Below, one piece after another: positions 1 through 8,815 of a stretch of DNA of 64,000 bases. The notes under the pieces are model-generated. The model made no database searches. It was given only the letters and a program-made list of their open reading frames with translations, and was not told the origin of the DNA. The stretch comes from Algoriphagus taiwanensis (GTDB lineage Bacteria; Bacteroidota; Bacteroidia; Cytophagales; Cyclobacteriaceae): the NCBI RefSeq assembly GCF_036245645.1, contig NZ_BTPE01000008.1, positions 145,314-209,313 on the forward strand. Direction: 5' to 3'. Numbering within the stretch: the stretch's first letter is position 1; each line of letters begins with the position of its first letter. A program made the position numbers and the translations under genes.

Positions 1-84
1 ATTTCTACCGAGGACTTCCATTCAGGATTTAATCCGGTTTCTTTCTTTGGCCAAATCCACCTCATCTATTTGTTCAAAAATTAA
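1..84 (+). CDS. possible 3' end of an upstream gene (partial)
   Basis: Reading frame 1 is open from the window edge for 27 codons and ends in TAA. The residues (ISTEDFHSGFNPVSFFGQI and on) look like ordinary protein but match nothing I recognise. It could be the C-terminus of a plus-strand gene cut by the window, or chance. The remaining sequence up to the first dehydrogenase codon has no convincing gene and holds a leader hairpin and box, listed separately. Confidence 0.25.
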   Translation: MSTEDFHSGFNPVSFFGQIHLIYLFKN

Positions 85-134
85 TCATACCTCCCAAATC
101 TTCCTTTTTAGGCTTATGTTTGCACCGGATTTTT

Positions 135-270
135 AATGAGTAATTTTGGTACTCATTTAAGCTTTAAGGTTACTTGCTTTTCCTTTTTCAAGGTTTCAAG
201 GAAATCTGAAAATGCTTTTGGAAGGATATGGAGCGCAAAAGCTAAGTCTTGGGACTGAAAGGGCGAAGCT
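135..270 (+). promoter_or_regulatory. composite leader: hairpin plus conserved box, copy 1
   Basis: An 8-bp stem (AATGAGTA / TACTCATT) with a 7-nt T-rich loop occupies 135-157. A 20-nt box GGGACTGAAAGGGCGAAGCT lies at 251-270, 37 nt before the ATG of the first polysaccharide gene. The same two parts recur near 56.4 kb and 61.5 kb with one box mismatch and the same 7-nt loop length. I infer an RNA or DNA leader element acting on the polysaccharide operon; the function is not proven. Confidence 0.5.
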
Positions 271-307
271 GTAAAATCTAGAAAATACGTAAATAAAAAT
301 TTTGACT

Positions 308-1603
308 ATGCTTAAACCGTTTGAAGAAGCGAAAATCGGAATTATTGGACTAGGCTACGTTGGCCTTCCATTGGCAGTTGAATTTGCTAAAAAATTCCCT
401 GTGGTAGGGTTTGATATCGACCAAAAACGTGTAGCTGACCTGAAGAAGGGCAAGGATTTTACTCTAGAGGTAGAAGATGAACTTTTACAGTCTGTTCTTT
501 CCAGTGATTCCCAGTCCAGGGGCCTTTTTCCCACCTTTGATTCTGAGCATTTGGCTACCTGCCAAATCTACATTGTGACCGTACCTACCCCTACAGACAA
601 ACACAATCGTCCGGTACTCACTCCTATTATTAAGGCTTCTGAAAATATTGCCAAATACCTCAAAAAAGGGGATGTGGTAATCTATGAATCCACCGTATAT
701 CCCGGAGTGACAGAGGAGGAATGTGTCCCCGTATTAGAGAGAGTCTCTGGATTGAAGTATAATTCAGACTTTTTTGCTGGATACTCTCCAGAAAGGATCA
801 ATCCCGGAGACAAGGAGCATACTGTATCAAAAATCCTAAAGGTAACCTCCGGCAGTACTCCTGAAGTAGCCGAGTATGTGGATCAGCTTTACAAAGAGGT
901 CATTGTGGCTGGTACTCACAAGGCCTCATCAATCAAGGTAGCTGAAGCGGCCAAAGTGATTGAAAACTCCCAGAGGGATATCAATATTGCTTTCGTGAAT
1001 GAACTTTCAAAGATTTTCAACCTGTTGGGAATCGATACTCACGAAGTCTTGGAGGCAGCAGGCACTAAGTGGAACTTCCTCAAGTTTAAACCCGGACTAG
1101 TTGGCGGGCATTGCATTGGAGTGGATCCATTCTATTTGGCCCAAAAAGCCCAAGAAGTGGGCTATCATCCGGAAATAATCCTAGCAGGAAGGAGACTTAA
1201 TGACAGCATGGGCAAGCATGTGGCCACGGAAGTAATCAAGCTCATGATGCGAAAGGATCTGAAAGTCATCGACTCCAAAGTTTTGATTTTGGGCTTTACC
1301 TTCAAAGAAGACTGTCCCGATGTCAGAAATACTCGAGTCATCGATATCTACAACGAGCTGAGGTCTTTTGATATGGAAGTAGATGTCTATGATCCTTGGG
1401 CCAGCCCCTCTGAAGTAAAGCATGAATATGGTCTGGATATCTTATCCGGAGAAAAAGCTCCTTCCTTGGAAGGATACTCTGCCATTATCCTAGCCGTATC
1501 CCACAAGCAGTTTAATTCGCTTCCCATCCAAAAGTCAGCTCTTCAAGTCGTATACGACGTCAAGGGTTTTCTGGAGAAAGAAAAAGTGGATGCGAGATTG
1601 TGA
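308..1603 (+). CDS. UDP-N-acetylhexosamine 6-dehydrogenase (WbpA/TviB-like nucleotide sugar dehydrogenase)
   Basis: NAD-dependent four-electron oxidation of a UDP-HexNAc (GlcNAc or ManNAc) to the uronic acid, in the cytoplasm. The Rossmann motif GLGYVG is at residues 14-19, the YESTVYPG loop follows near 127-134, and the catalytic cysteine sits in GGHCIGVDPFY (about residue 269). Length of 431 residues is typical of the family. ATG at 308 is preferred over an in-frame TTG two codons earlier. It is the first gene of the long plus-strand glycan locus and follows the conserved leader; the two amidotransferase-like genes downstream could amidate the uronate it makes. The exact substrate (GlcNAc or ManNAc form) cannot be told from sequence alone. 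Confidence 0.9.
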   Translation: MLKPFEEAKIGIIGLGYVGLPLAVEFAKKFPVVGFDIDQKRVADLKKGKDFTLEVEDELLQSVLSSDSQSRGLFPTFDSEHLATCQIYIVTVPTPTDKHNRPVLTPIIKASENIAKYLKKGDVVIYESTVYPGVTEEECVPVLERVSGLKYNSDFFAGYSPERINPGDKEHTVSKILKVTSGSTPEVAEYVDQLYKEVIVAGTHKASSIKVAEAAKVIENSQRDINIAFVNELSKIFNLLGIDTHEVLEAAGTKWNFLKFKPGLVGGHCIGVDPFYLAQKAQEVGYHPEIILAGRRLNDSMGKHVATEVIKLMMRKDLKVIDSKVLILGFTFKEDCPDVRNTRVIDIYNELRSFDMEVDVYDPWASPSEVKHEYGLDILSGEKAPSLEGYSAIILAVSHKQFNSLPIQKSALQVVYDVKGFLEKEKVDARL

Positions 1604-1640
1604 TGAAAACTTCCAAAGGAAAAACCTATTGATTAATTTC

Positions 1641-1648
1641 TATTTTTG
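1641..1648 (+). promoter_or_regulatory. candidate Bacteroidota -7 promoter element
   Basis: TATTTTTG matches the TAnnTTTG -7 consensus of Bacteroidota sigma factors exactly and lies 30 nt before the ATG of the export lipoprotein gene. No good TTTG -33 element is visible at the expected distance, so this may be an internal or weak promoter. Confidence 0.35.
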
Positions 1649-1678
1649 CAACCGAATTAACAATCTAATTTATTCTAA

Positions 1679-2506
1679 ATGAGGTTCAACTACTCCAAAA
1701 AACTAATTCCTCTTTCACTCCTTTTTTTGACACTTTTTTCTTGTGTTTCAAACAAGAAGCTGATCTACATGCAGGAACTTGAAGAGGGGACAGGCCCCTT
1801 GATCGAGACGAGTAAAAAATATCCTTACGATACGGAAGAGTATCTGCTTCAAGTAAATGATATCGTCGAAATAAACATCAAGACCACAGATCCCAACTTG
1901 AATCAGGTTTTTTCTGCAACCTTGGACCCCCAAAATCAGGCAATGATGGGAGGGGGGCAGGCCTCTGGAGATGCTTTTTTTATGAATGGATATACCCTGG
2001 ATGATTCGGGTCTAGTAGAACTTCCTCTCATCGGCAAACTCAAGCTTTTGGGAACAACCACCGAGGAAGCCAAGCTCTTGGTGGAAAATGAAGTCAAAAA
2101 ATTCATCAACGAAGGAGAGTATTTCGTCAGGGTAAGACTAGGCGGGATTCGGTTTAGTGCCTTAGGTGAATTCAATAGATCAGGGAAATATACCATCCTC
2201 CAGAATAGAGTAACCATTTTTGAGGCAATTGCCTTTGCGGGGGATCTCAATAGAGTAGCAAAAAGAGATGAAATCATATTGGTCAGACAATATCCTGATG
2301 GTTCTCAAATTCACAAGATTAATTTATTGGACAGAGAACTTTTGGGTTCAGAATACTATTTTTTACGGCCAAATGATATGATTTATGCCGAACCTATGAA
2401 AGTGAATGAGATCGGTTCAGGAAATACGCTTACTGAGACCTTGACCCTTCTTATTTCTTCCATCACTGCAGTGGCCCTTGTCCTGGCAATTATCCAAAAT
2501 AACTAA
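1679..2506 (+). CDS. polysaccharide export outer-membrane lipoprotein (Wza/BexD family)
   Basis: Forms the outer-membrane exit channel for capsule or exopolysaccharide and works with the Wzc-type protein encoded next. The N-terminus is a lipoprotein signal with lipobox LFSC, lipidated Cys22. The poly-export domain begins around YLLQVNDIVEINI (about residues 55-67), followed by SLBB-like segments (for example VRLGGIRFSALGEFNRSGKY). A hydrophobic C-terminal helix (about residues 250-273) may be the membrane-spanning end, as in Wza. Length of 275 residues fits the shorter Bacteroidota members. Only 8 nt separate it from the Wzc gene, so they are almost surely cotranscribed. Confidence 0.92.
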   Translation: MRFNYSKKLIPLSLLFLTLFSCVSNKKLIYMQELEEGTGPLIETSKKYPYDTEEYLLQVNDIVEINIKTTDPNLNQVFSATLDPQNQAMMGGGQASGDAFFMNGYTLDDSGLVELPLIGKLKLLGTTTEEAKLLVENEVKKFINEGEYFVRVRLGGIRFSALGEFNRSGKYTILQNRVTIFEAIAFAGDLNRVAKRDEIILVRQYPDGSQIHKINLLDRELLGSEYYFLRPNDMIYAEPMKVNEIGSGNTLTETLTLLISSITAVALVLAIIQNN

Positions 2507-2514
2507 TACTAAAC

Positions 2515-4899
2515 ATGAGTTTGGATTCAGAAGAAAATGACTTGTTCAAAGGCGAAGAAAGTAGCTTTGATTTAAAGTCTATTTTACCCAAGGTTATCAG
2601 AATTTGGCCTTGGATTATTTTAAGCCTGGGGTTGTTTTTGGGTGTTGCTTTTTACATCACAGAGACATCACCGCCTACCTACCGTGTCTCCTCTAAGTTT
2701 TTTATAAAGGAGAATGAAAAAGGTTTTTCTTTTTTTGAAAGCCCTGCAATTAGTCAGGAGCAGGGAATGGGACTGACCAATGAAATGATCATTCTTAAGT
2801 CAAGACCTATCGCTGAGGCCACTTTGAGAAAATTGGATTTTCAGGTAGAATACTACCAAGAAGAGACCTTCAGAAACCGGGAAATCTACAAACAGACGCC
2901 AATTGTAGTAGAAGTGGATTGGAAAAATCCTCAGCTACTCAATGGTAAAATTAATGTCACTTGGAATTCTATAGATTCTTACGAATTAAGCTTTCCTGAA
3001 AAAGGATATACTCAACTATTTCCAGATGGAAGCTTTGGTTCAGTAGGAGAATTGGCTTCCGCTACTTTTAAGTTTGGAGAGTGGGTAGAGACTCCTAATT
3101 ACAAAATCAGAGTAAGCAATACCTCAGGTGTAGAAAGTGGGGCTTCCCTCTTTGTATTGAGAGATAAGAACTATCTGGTGAATTATTACTCTCTTGGTTT
3201 GATAATTGAACTGGAAGCCAAAAATTCCTCAATCCTGAATATTAGTCTTTTGGCTCAAAATCGACTGAAAGGGGAGGCGTATTTAAACGCTCTCATGGAA
3301 ACCTATTTGGAGTTGGAGCTTCAGGAGAAAAATGAAATTGCCAGCAGAACCATCAATTTTATTGACTCTCAGGTAGCTGGTGTGGCCGATTCTCTGAGCT
3401 TTTTTGAAAATCAGCTTCAGGATTACAGGGCTACCAATCAGATTTTTAATCTTAGCTCAGAAAGTTCTGCTGTTTTTGGGCAATTGACAGAGATTGAAAC
3501 TCAATTGGCGAATGAAAACCTCAAGAAAAGGTATTACCAATCCCTTAAAGATTATCTGGTCAGGGAAAATTACAACGAAATAGTGGTTCCGTCCGGACTG
3601 GGGATCGATGATCCTTATCTTAATGGATTAATCGAAAACCTTCTTGCAGTTCAGGTGGAGCGCTCTAGACTACGTGCCACCCAAACCGAACTTTCCCCTC
3701 AGGTAAGAGAGGCTAATAAAAAGTTGGCAGATTTAGCCGGTTCTATCTCTGAAATTCTCGAAAATGTTGACCGAAACAACTCCATGGTCATTGCAGACCT
3801 TGAGAATAGGAAAAGGCAAATAGAAGCATCTTTCAGGTCTCTCCCTCAGGCCGAACAAAACCTAATTCGAATCCAAAGACAAGCCACCTTAAACGAAAAT
3901 ATTTACAATTTCCTTTCCGAACGAAGGGCCGAGTCAGCGATTTCAAAGGCATCAAATACACCTAGCAACAAAATAATTGAATATGCCAAGGCTGGAATGC
4001 TTCAGGTCAGTCCCAAGCCGGCAAGAAATTATCTGGCAGCCCTACTTGCCGGAATCATTCTCCCTGTTTTGATCGTGTTGGGAAGGGAATTTTTCCGCAC
4101 CAAGATTGAGGAGCCAAAATACCTCGAAAGAAAGCTTAAAATCCCTGTCTTGTCCACTATTCTACAAAACAAGAGCAAGGATAATCTGGTAGTTTTCAAC
4201 TCAGGAAAATCAGGAATTGCAGAAGGCTTTAGATCTCTTCGATCAAATATCAAATTTTTGGTCCCTAAGGATAAACAACTGACCATGATGCTGACTTCCA
4301 CCATCTCAGGTGAAGGAAAAACTTTCTGCGCGATTAATTTGGCATCTGTCTATTCACTTACCGGAAAGAAAACCCTGCTGATCGGTTGTGATATGAGAAA
4401 ACCGAAAATCTTCCAGGATTTTGGACTAAAGAATGACGTGGGGTTATCCAACTTTTTAAGTGGTCAATCTGAAGATCCCAAAGAGATTATCAAGCATACT
4501 TCTTTCGAAAATCTGGATATTATCCTCTCGGGACCTATTCCTCCAAACCCCTCTGAACTTCTTTTCTCTCCTAATTTTGAAAAGCTGGTTGAGCAGTTAA
4601 AGTCTGAATATGAGGTGATAATTTTGGATACGCCGCCTGTGGGTTTGGTATCTGAGACGTTGGATTTGTTGACTTTGGTAGATTTTACTCTATTCGTTTT
4701 CCGTCAGAATTACTCCGAAAAAGTCTTCATTGATGCTCTCAATGGACTCCGGGAGCAGAAGGGAATCAAAAATCTCTATGCGATTTTCAATGGCCTAGAT
4801 GCTACCAAAGTATCCTATGGAGGATATGGCTACTCCTATGGGTATGGATATGGATATTATGATGACGAGAAAAGCGTCAAGAAAAGATTTAAAGCTTAA
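2515..4899 (+). CDS. Wzc-type polysaccharide co-polymerase with C-terminal tyrosine autokinase
   Basis: Inner-membrane protein controlling polymer chain length and export. The first membrane helix is near residues 28-48 and the second near 505-524, enclosing a periplasmic Wzz/GNVR domain with a coiled coil (about 265-470). The cytoplasmic BY-kinase domain has Walker A SGEGKT (598-603), Walker A' LLIGCDMRK (621-629) and Walker B VIILD (701-705). Residues 768-782 form a tyrosine cluster of the kind that is autophosphorylated. The RSLRSNIKF segment before the kinase is typical of fused Wzc proteins. Length of 794 residues is normal. It follows the export lipoprotein directly, which supports a Wza-Wzc pair. 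Confidence 0.93.
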   Translation: MSLDSEENDLFKGEESSFDLKSILPKVIRIWPWIILSLGLFLGVAFYITETSPPTYRVSSKFFIKENEKGFSFFESPAISQEQGMGLTNEMIILKSRPIAEATLRKLDFQVEYYQEETFRNREIYKQTPIVVEVDWKNPQLLNGKINVTWNSIDSYELSFPEKGYTQLFPDGSFGSVGELASATFKFGEWVETPNYKIRVSNTSGVESGASLFVLRDKNYLVNYYSLGLIIELEAKNSSILNISLLAQNRLKGEAYLNALMETYLELELQEKNEIASRTINFIDSQVAGVADSLSFFENQLQDYRATNQIFNLSSESSAVFGQLTEIETQLANENLKKRYYQSLKDYLVRENYNEIVVPSGLGIDDPYLNGLIENLLAVQVERSRLRATQTELSPQVREANKKLADLAGSISEILENVDRNNSMVIADLENRKRQIEASFRSLPQAEQNLIRIQRQATLNENIYNFLSERRAESAISKASNTPSNKIIEYAKAGMLQVSPKPARNYLAALLAGIILPVLIVLGREFFRTKIEEPKYLERKLKIPVLSTILQNKSKDNLVVFNSGKSGIAEGFRSLRSNIKFLVPKDKQLTMMLTSTISGEGKTFCAINLASVYSLTGKKTLLIGCDMRKPKIFQDFGLKNDVGLSNFLSGQSEDPKEIIKHTSFENLDIILSGPIPPNPSELLFSPNFEKLVEQLKSEYEVIILDTPPVGLVSETLDLLTLVDFTLFVFRQNYSEKVFIDALNGLREQKGIKNLYAIFNGLDATKVSYGGYGYSYGYGYGYYDDEKSVKKRFKA

Positions 4900-4905
4900 T
4901 CTGAT

Positions 4906-6699
4906 TTGAAAAACTTTATAAAAAAGTATTTCAGATACTTCTCGTTTTTTTATGAGTATCTGGGATTTAAGGTCATTTTACTGATTGGAATAAGTTTTTT
5001 GGTCGGCTTACTGGATGGATTCGGATTAGCTTTGTTTATTCCTGTCTTTCAGATGGCTGCAGACGGTCTTACCCCAGAAAACAGGGCGGCTTTAGGAAAT
5101 TTGGACTTTATCCTGGATTGGATAGAGCTTTTGGGATTTGGTCTAAGCCTCAATGTGATTTTGTGCGTCATGGTTGGCTTGTTTGTTTTCAAGTCCATAC
5201 TGAAGTTTTATGATGGGATGTTTAAGACTAGACTTCAAATGGAGTTTGTCAAAAAACTTCGCTACGAAATGGTGGACGGATTGGGAGGAATGACCTATAA
5301 AAACTTTGTCAATCTGGATGCAGGAAAAATTCAGAATACTTTGTCGGGAGAAGTTTTTAAGGTCACCTATAGTTTTCTGACCTATTTCGGTACCATTCAG
5401 TATGTTGTACTCTTACTGGTCTATGTAGTTCTGGCCATGCTCTCCAATTTTCAGTTTGCTCTTTTGGTAAGCTTGGGTGGAGTATTGTCTAATTTCATCT
5501 TTAAAATTATTTTCAAATTTACTGAGAAGGCCTCGGTGGGAGTGACGGCATTTAATCATGAGTTTCAATCTTATCTCATTCAGGCTGTTCACAATTTCAA
5601 ATACCTCAAAGCCACCGATTATTTTTCCAAGTACAAATTAAAGCTGAAAGGCATTATTGACTCTATTGAGATTCAACAGCGGAAAATTGGGATTTATAAT
5701 GCCTTCTTAGGAGCCATCAGAGAACCTATTGTTTTAATTGTGGTAGTCCTGGTAATTCTGGTCCAAGTCAATTTTATGGGAGGGCAGATGGCTTCCATTC
5801 TAGCCAGTTTGTTGTTTTTTTACAGAGCATTGAATTACCTGATTAGCCTGCAAACCAGTTGGCAGGGTTTTGTGGCCCATTACGGAGGTATTGTTGCAGC
5901 AATGGAGCTGATGGACGAGTTCAGAACTCTGGGTGAATCTGGTTCTTCCAAGAAACCAATTTCCTCAATTCGACAAATAGCGATCAACAAGCTTGATTTT
6001 CATTACAAACCCGAGATTCAAGTCTTGAAAAAAGTGGACCTAACCATTGAAAATCTTCAGACCCTTGCTTTTGTCGGTGGGTCAGGAAGTGGAAAGACTA
6101 CCTTGGTCAACCTAATCATCGGTCTCCTGGAGCCAATTGCTGGAAAGATTGAAGTAAATGGAGAAGATAGAGCCAAGTTTGATAGATCAAGCCTTAGAAA
6201 AAGATTTGGATACATTACTCAAGAGCCAGTAATCTTCAATGACTCGATATTCAACAATGTCACCTTTTGGGATGAGCCTAGCCCTGAAAACTTCAGGAGA
6301 TTTGAACATGCCATTCAGTTAGCTAGAATCTCAGAATTTGTAGAGAACCTCCCGGAAAAAGAAAAAACAAAGTTGGGTGATAATGGGATGCTAGTCAGTG
6401 GGGGGCAAAAACAAAGAATTTCGATTGCCAGAGAACTTTATAAAGAAGTAGATATTTTGATTCTGGATGAAGCTACTTCCGCCTTGGATAGTGAAACCGA
6501 AAGATCGATTCAGGAAAATATCGAAAATCTCAAAGGAAAATATACCATCATTATCGTAGCACATAGGCTTAGCACGGTCAAAAAGGCGGATAAGATTCTC
6601 GTTTTGGATGCCGGAGAAATTGTCAGTCAGGGCACATTCGAGGAATTGATGGAAGAGAGTAAGCTGTTCAAAAGAATGGTTGAGCTTCAGGATTTTTAA
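4906..6699 (+). CDS. ABC exporter half-transporter, MsbA/PglK-like (candidate lipid-linked glycan flippase)
   Basis: Type I ABC exporter with a membrane domain (about residues 20-330) fused to an ATPase. Walker A GGSGSGKTT is at 391-399, Q-loop Gln439, signature LVSGGQKQR at 496-504, Walker B DILILDEATSALD at 516-528 and H-loop His553. The homodimer should span the inner membrane. Its place between the Wzc gene and the first glycosyltransferase, and the lack of a Wzx flippase in the window, suggest that it flips the undecaprenyl-linked repeat unit, as PglK does in Campylobacter; export of a lipid or peptide is the alternative. The start is TTG, six nt after the upstream stop, because no ATG lies nearby before KNFIKKYF. 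Confidence 0.85.
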   Translation: MKNFIKKYFRYFSFFYEYLGFKVILLIGISFLVGLLDGFGLALFIPVFQMAADGLTPENRAALGNLDFILDWIELLGFGLSLNVILCVMVGLFVFKSILKFYDGMFKTRLQMEFVKKLRYEMVDGLGGMTYKNFVNLDAGKIQNTLSGEVFKVTYSFLTYFGTIQYVVLLLVYVVLAMLSNFQFALLVSLGGVLSNFIFKIIFKFTEKASVGVTAFNHEFQSYLIQAVHNFKYLKATDYFSKYKLKLKGIIDSIEIQQRKIGIYNAFLGAIREPIVLIVVVLVILVQVNFMGGQMASILASLLFFYRALNYLISLQTSWQGFVAHYGGIVAAMELMDEFRTLGESGSSKKPISSIRQIAINKLDFHYKPEIQVLKKVDLTIENLQTLAFVGGSGSGKTTLVNLIIGLLEPIAGKIEVNGEDRAKFDRSSLRKRFGYITQEPVIFNDSIFNNVTFWDEPSPENFRRFEHAIQLARISEFVENLPEKEKTKLGDNGMLVSGGQKQRISIARELYKEVDILILDEATSALDSETERSIQENIENLKGKYTIIIVAHRLSTVKKADKILVLDAGEIVSQGTFEELMEESKLFKRMVELQDF

Positions 6700-6709
6700 A
6701 GGAGAATTC

Positions 6710-7795
6710 TTGAAAAAAAACAAGACAGTCTTGATTTCAAATCTGGGACTTCCCTATCAGGGAATTGGCAGCTGGACTTACGAAATCAATCATTTTTTAG
6801 CAAATAATGCGAGTATTGATGTGGTTTTATCCCCAACTGATCAGCCAAATTCGAGGTTTATTTTTTGTAAAAAGAAACCTTGGCATAAGTGGCATAAAAT
6901 CAATAGAAACTACTTTTTGAAAAAGTGGGTGGCTGGTGAATATATTCAGGCCCTGTTAAAGCTTGGAGAAGCTAAACATCCGCTACAGATCTTGGTGATT
7001 GATGATCAGGTGTTATTAGAAGCAGTAGCTTTAATCAAGCACCGGCTTCCTCCGGGATCCTCTATTCTTTTTTATTATCATGGCCATTCGCTTAGCTGGT
7101 CTAGTTCCCTTCAGGAAAAAGTCGACCGAGTACTGTTTTTGACTGAGCAAGGGTACTTGGATACGATTAAAAATCTGGAAAGATTCACTCCACGAGTTCA
7201 TGTTTTGGGCAATGGAATCGACCCAAGTCTGTTTTTTCCGATTTCTGAATCAGTTAAGCGTGAAAGAAAAGTAGAAATGGGGTGGGGATCAGAGGATTTG
7301 GTGTTGGTATGGATGTCTAATTCCAGACCTGTCAAAGGGCTTCATCTTTTCCAGCAGATGATCCCTTACCTACTTGAAATCAACGATTCCATTCGGATAT
7401 TAATTATAGGAAATAAAGAGTCGGTGTCTGATCACCCTCGTGTAGTCCAAGCCGGGTTAATTTCAGGGGAAAAGGTGGCCTATTATCTTCAGATGAGCGA
7501 TTTTTATTTTTTTACATCCCTATGGAAAGAGGGCTTTGGTTTGTCTTTGGCAGAAGCTGCTCAATGCGGAAATTATATAATTACCTCTGCTAATGGAGGT
7601 ATACCTTCCGTGGTTTCAGAATATCCAAGGTGTACACTCATTCACAAGCCTAATGTACTCGAAGAATGGATTGAAGAATTTCGTTCAATTCTGGAGGCCA
7701 ATAATTGGAAAACTGCATCTTTGGCCAATGAGGGAAGTGATTTCTATAGCTTGGAAGCATGGGAAAAGCGATTGCTCGAAATCTTAAATAATTAG
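6710..7795 (+). CDS. GT-B glycosyltransferase, GT4-like
   Basis: Predicted retaining glycosyltransferase adding a sugar to the growing lipid-linked repeat unit in the cytoplasm. The N-terminal Rossmann half starts LISNLGLPYQGIGSWTYEI; the C-terminal half holds VWMSNSRPVKGLHLF and the donor-site segment EGFGLSLAEAAQCG, matching the E-x7-E pattern. Donor and acceptor cannot be predicted. A TTG with a good ribosome site (AAAGGAG) just after the upstream stop is the better start; an earlier TTG would overlap the ABC gene by 20 nt and add ten residues that do not look like the family. Confidence 0.82.
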   Translation: MKKNKTVLISNLGLPYQGIGSWTYEINHFLANNASIDVVLSPTDQPNSRFIFCKKKPWHKWHKINRNYFLKKWVAGEYIQALLKLGEAKHPLQILVIDDQVLLEAVALIKHRLPPGSSILFYYHGHSLSWSSSLQEKVDRVLFLTEQGYLDTIKNLERFTPRVHVLGNGIDPSLFFPISESVKRERKVEMGWGSEDLVLVWMSNSRPVKGLHLFQQMIPYLLEINDSIRILIIGNKESVSDHPRVVQAGLISGEKVAYYLQMSDFYFFTSLWKEGFGLSLAEAAQCGNYIITSANGGIPSVVSEYPRCTLIHKPNVLEEWIEEFRSILEANNWKTASLANEGSDFYSLEAWEKRLLEILNN

Positions 7796-7816
7796 ACCAC
7801 TAAACACAAAGAGGCC

Positions 7817-8809
7817 TTGATAATTGCAGAAATAGCTCAAGCTCATGATGGTAGTCTAGGTACAGCACATGCCTACATAGATGCATTGGCGGAGACCGGT
7901 GTAGATGCCGTCAAGTTTCAGACTCACATCGCTGAGGCGGAAAGCTCAATATATGAGCCTTTTCGGGTTAAATTCTCCAAGCAAGATGCTACGCGCTTTG
8001 ACTATTGGAAAAGGATGGAGTTCACCCTAGACCAATGGAAAGGCCTGAAAGCTCATTGTGAGGAGAGGGGATTGGAGTTTATTTCTTCCCCTTTTAGCAA
8101 TCTGGCGGTGGATTGGCTAGAGGAAGTAGGTGTAAACAGATATAAAATCGGATCAGGAGAGGTTTCCAATTGGCTGATGCTGGAAAAAATAGCTAAAACT
8201 GCAAAACCTATCATTTTGAGTTCCGGTATGAGTAGCTGGGAAGAATTAGATGCTTCATTTCAATTCCTTGGAAAATATGGGAGCCCCTTAAGCATTCTGC
8301 AGTGCACTACGGCCTATCCCACCCAGCCACATCAGTGGGGGCTTAATGTCATTCAGGAACTCAAAAATCGGTACCAAGTCCCGGTAGGTTTTTCTGATCA
8401 TAGTGGAGATATTTTTGCTAGTTTGGCCGCAGCTGCTTTAGGTGCTGAGATTTTTGAATTTCACGTGGTCTTTGACAAAAGGCAATTTGGTCCGGACTCT
8501 CCAGCAAGTATCACAATTGACCAAACAAAGGGAATGGTCAAAGGCATCAAGCAAATCCAGGCTTCTATTTCCCACCCGATTGATAAAAATAATCTGGAAC
8601 CTTACGTTTCTTTGAAACAGATTTTTGAGAAAAGTTTGGCAGTTAATAAATTCTTACCCAAAGGCACCGTTCTGAAGGCTGATTATTTGGAATCAAAAAA
8701 GCCCAAAGGATATGGAGTTCCCGCAAAAGACTTTACTCAGGTAATCGGTAAGAAATTAAAAAATGATCTCAATGCTTGGGATTTTCTCAATTGGTCAGAT
8801 TTAGAATAA
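7817..8809 (+). CDS. neuB: nonulosonate (N-acetylneuraminate-type) synthase
   Basis: Condenses phosphoenolpyruvate with ManNAc (or a related 6-deoxy diamino sugar) to a nine-carbon sialic-acid-type sugar. The TIM barrel contains EIAQAHDG (5-12), VKFQ (32-35) and the metal and phosphate region DKRQFGPDSPAS (220-231). A C-terminal antifreeze-like/SAF domain covers about residues 270-330. TTG start; AAAGAGG upstream is a plausible ribosome site and the protein begins directly with the first barrel strand. It is followed at once by the NeuC-like gene and, two genes later, the NeuA-like gene. The absence of LegB/C or PseB/C genes in the window favours Neu5Ac over legionaminic or pseudaminic acid. 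Confidence 0.9.
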   Translation: MIIAEIAQAHDGSLGTAHAYIDALAETGVDAVKFQTHIAEAESSIYEPFRVKFSKQDATRFDYWKRMEFTLDQWKGLKAHCEERGLEFISSPFSNLAVDWLEEVGVNRYKIGSGEVSNWLMLEKIAKTAKPIILSSGMSSWEELDASFQFLGKYGSPLSILQCTTAYPTQPHQWGLNVIQELKNRYQVPVGFSDHSGDIFASLAAAALGAEIFEFHVVFDKRQFGPDSPASITIDQTKGMVKGIKQIQASISHPIDKNNLEPYVSLKQIFEKSLAVNKFLPKGTVLKADYLESKKPKGYGVPAKDFTQVIGKKLKNDLNAWDFLNWSDLE

Positions 8810-8815
8810 TCCTTT

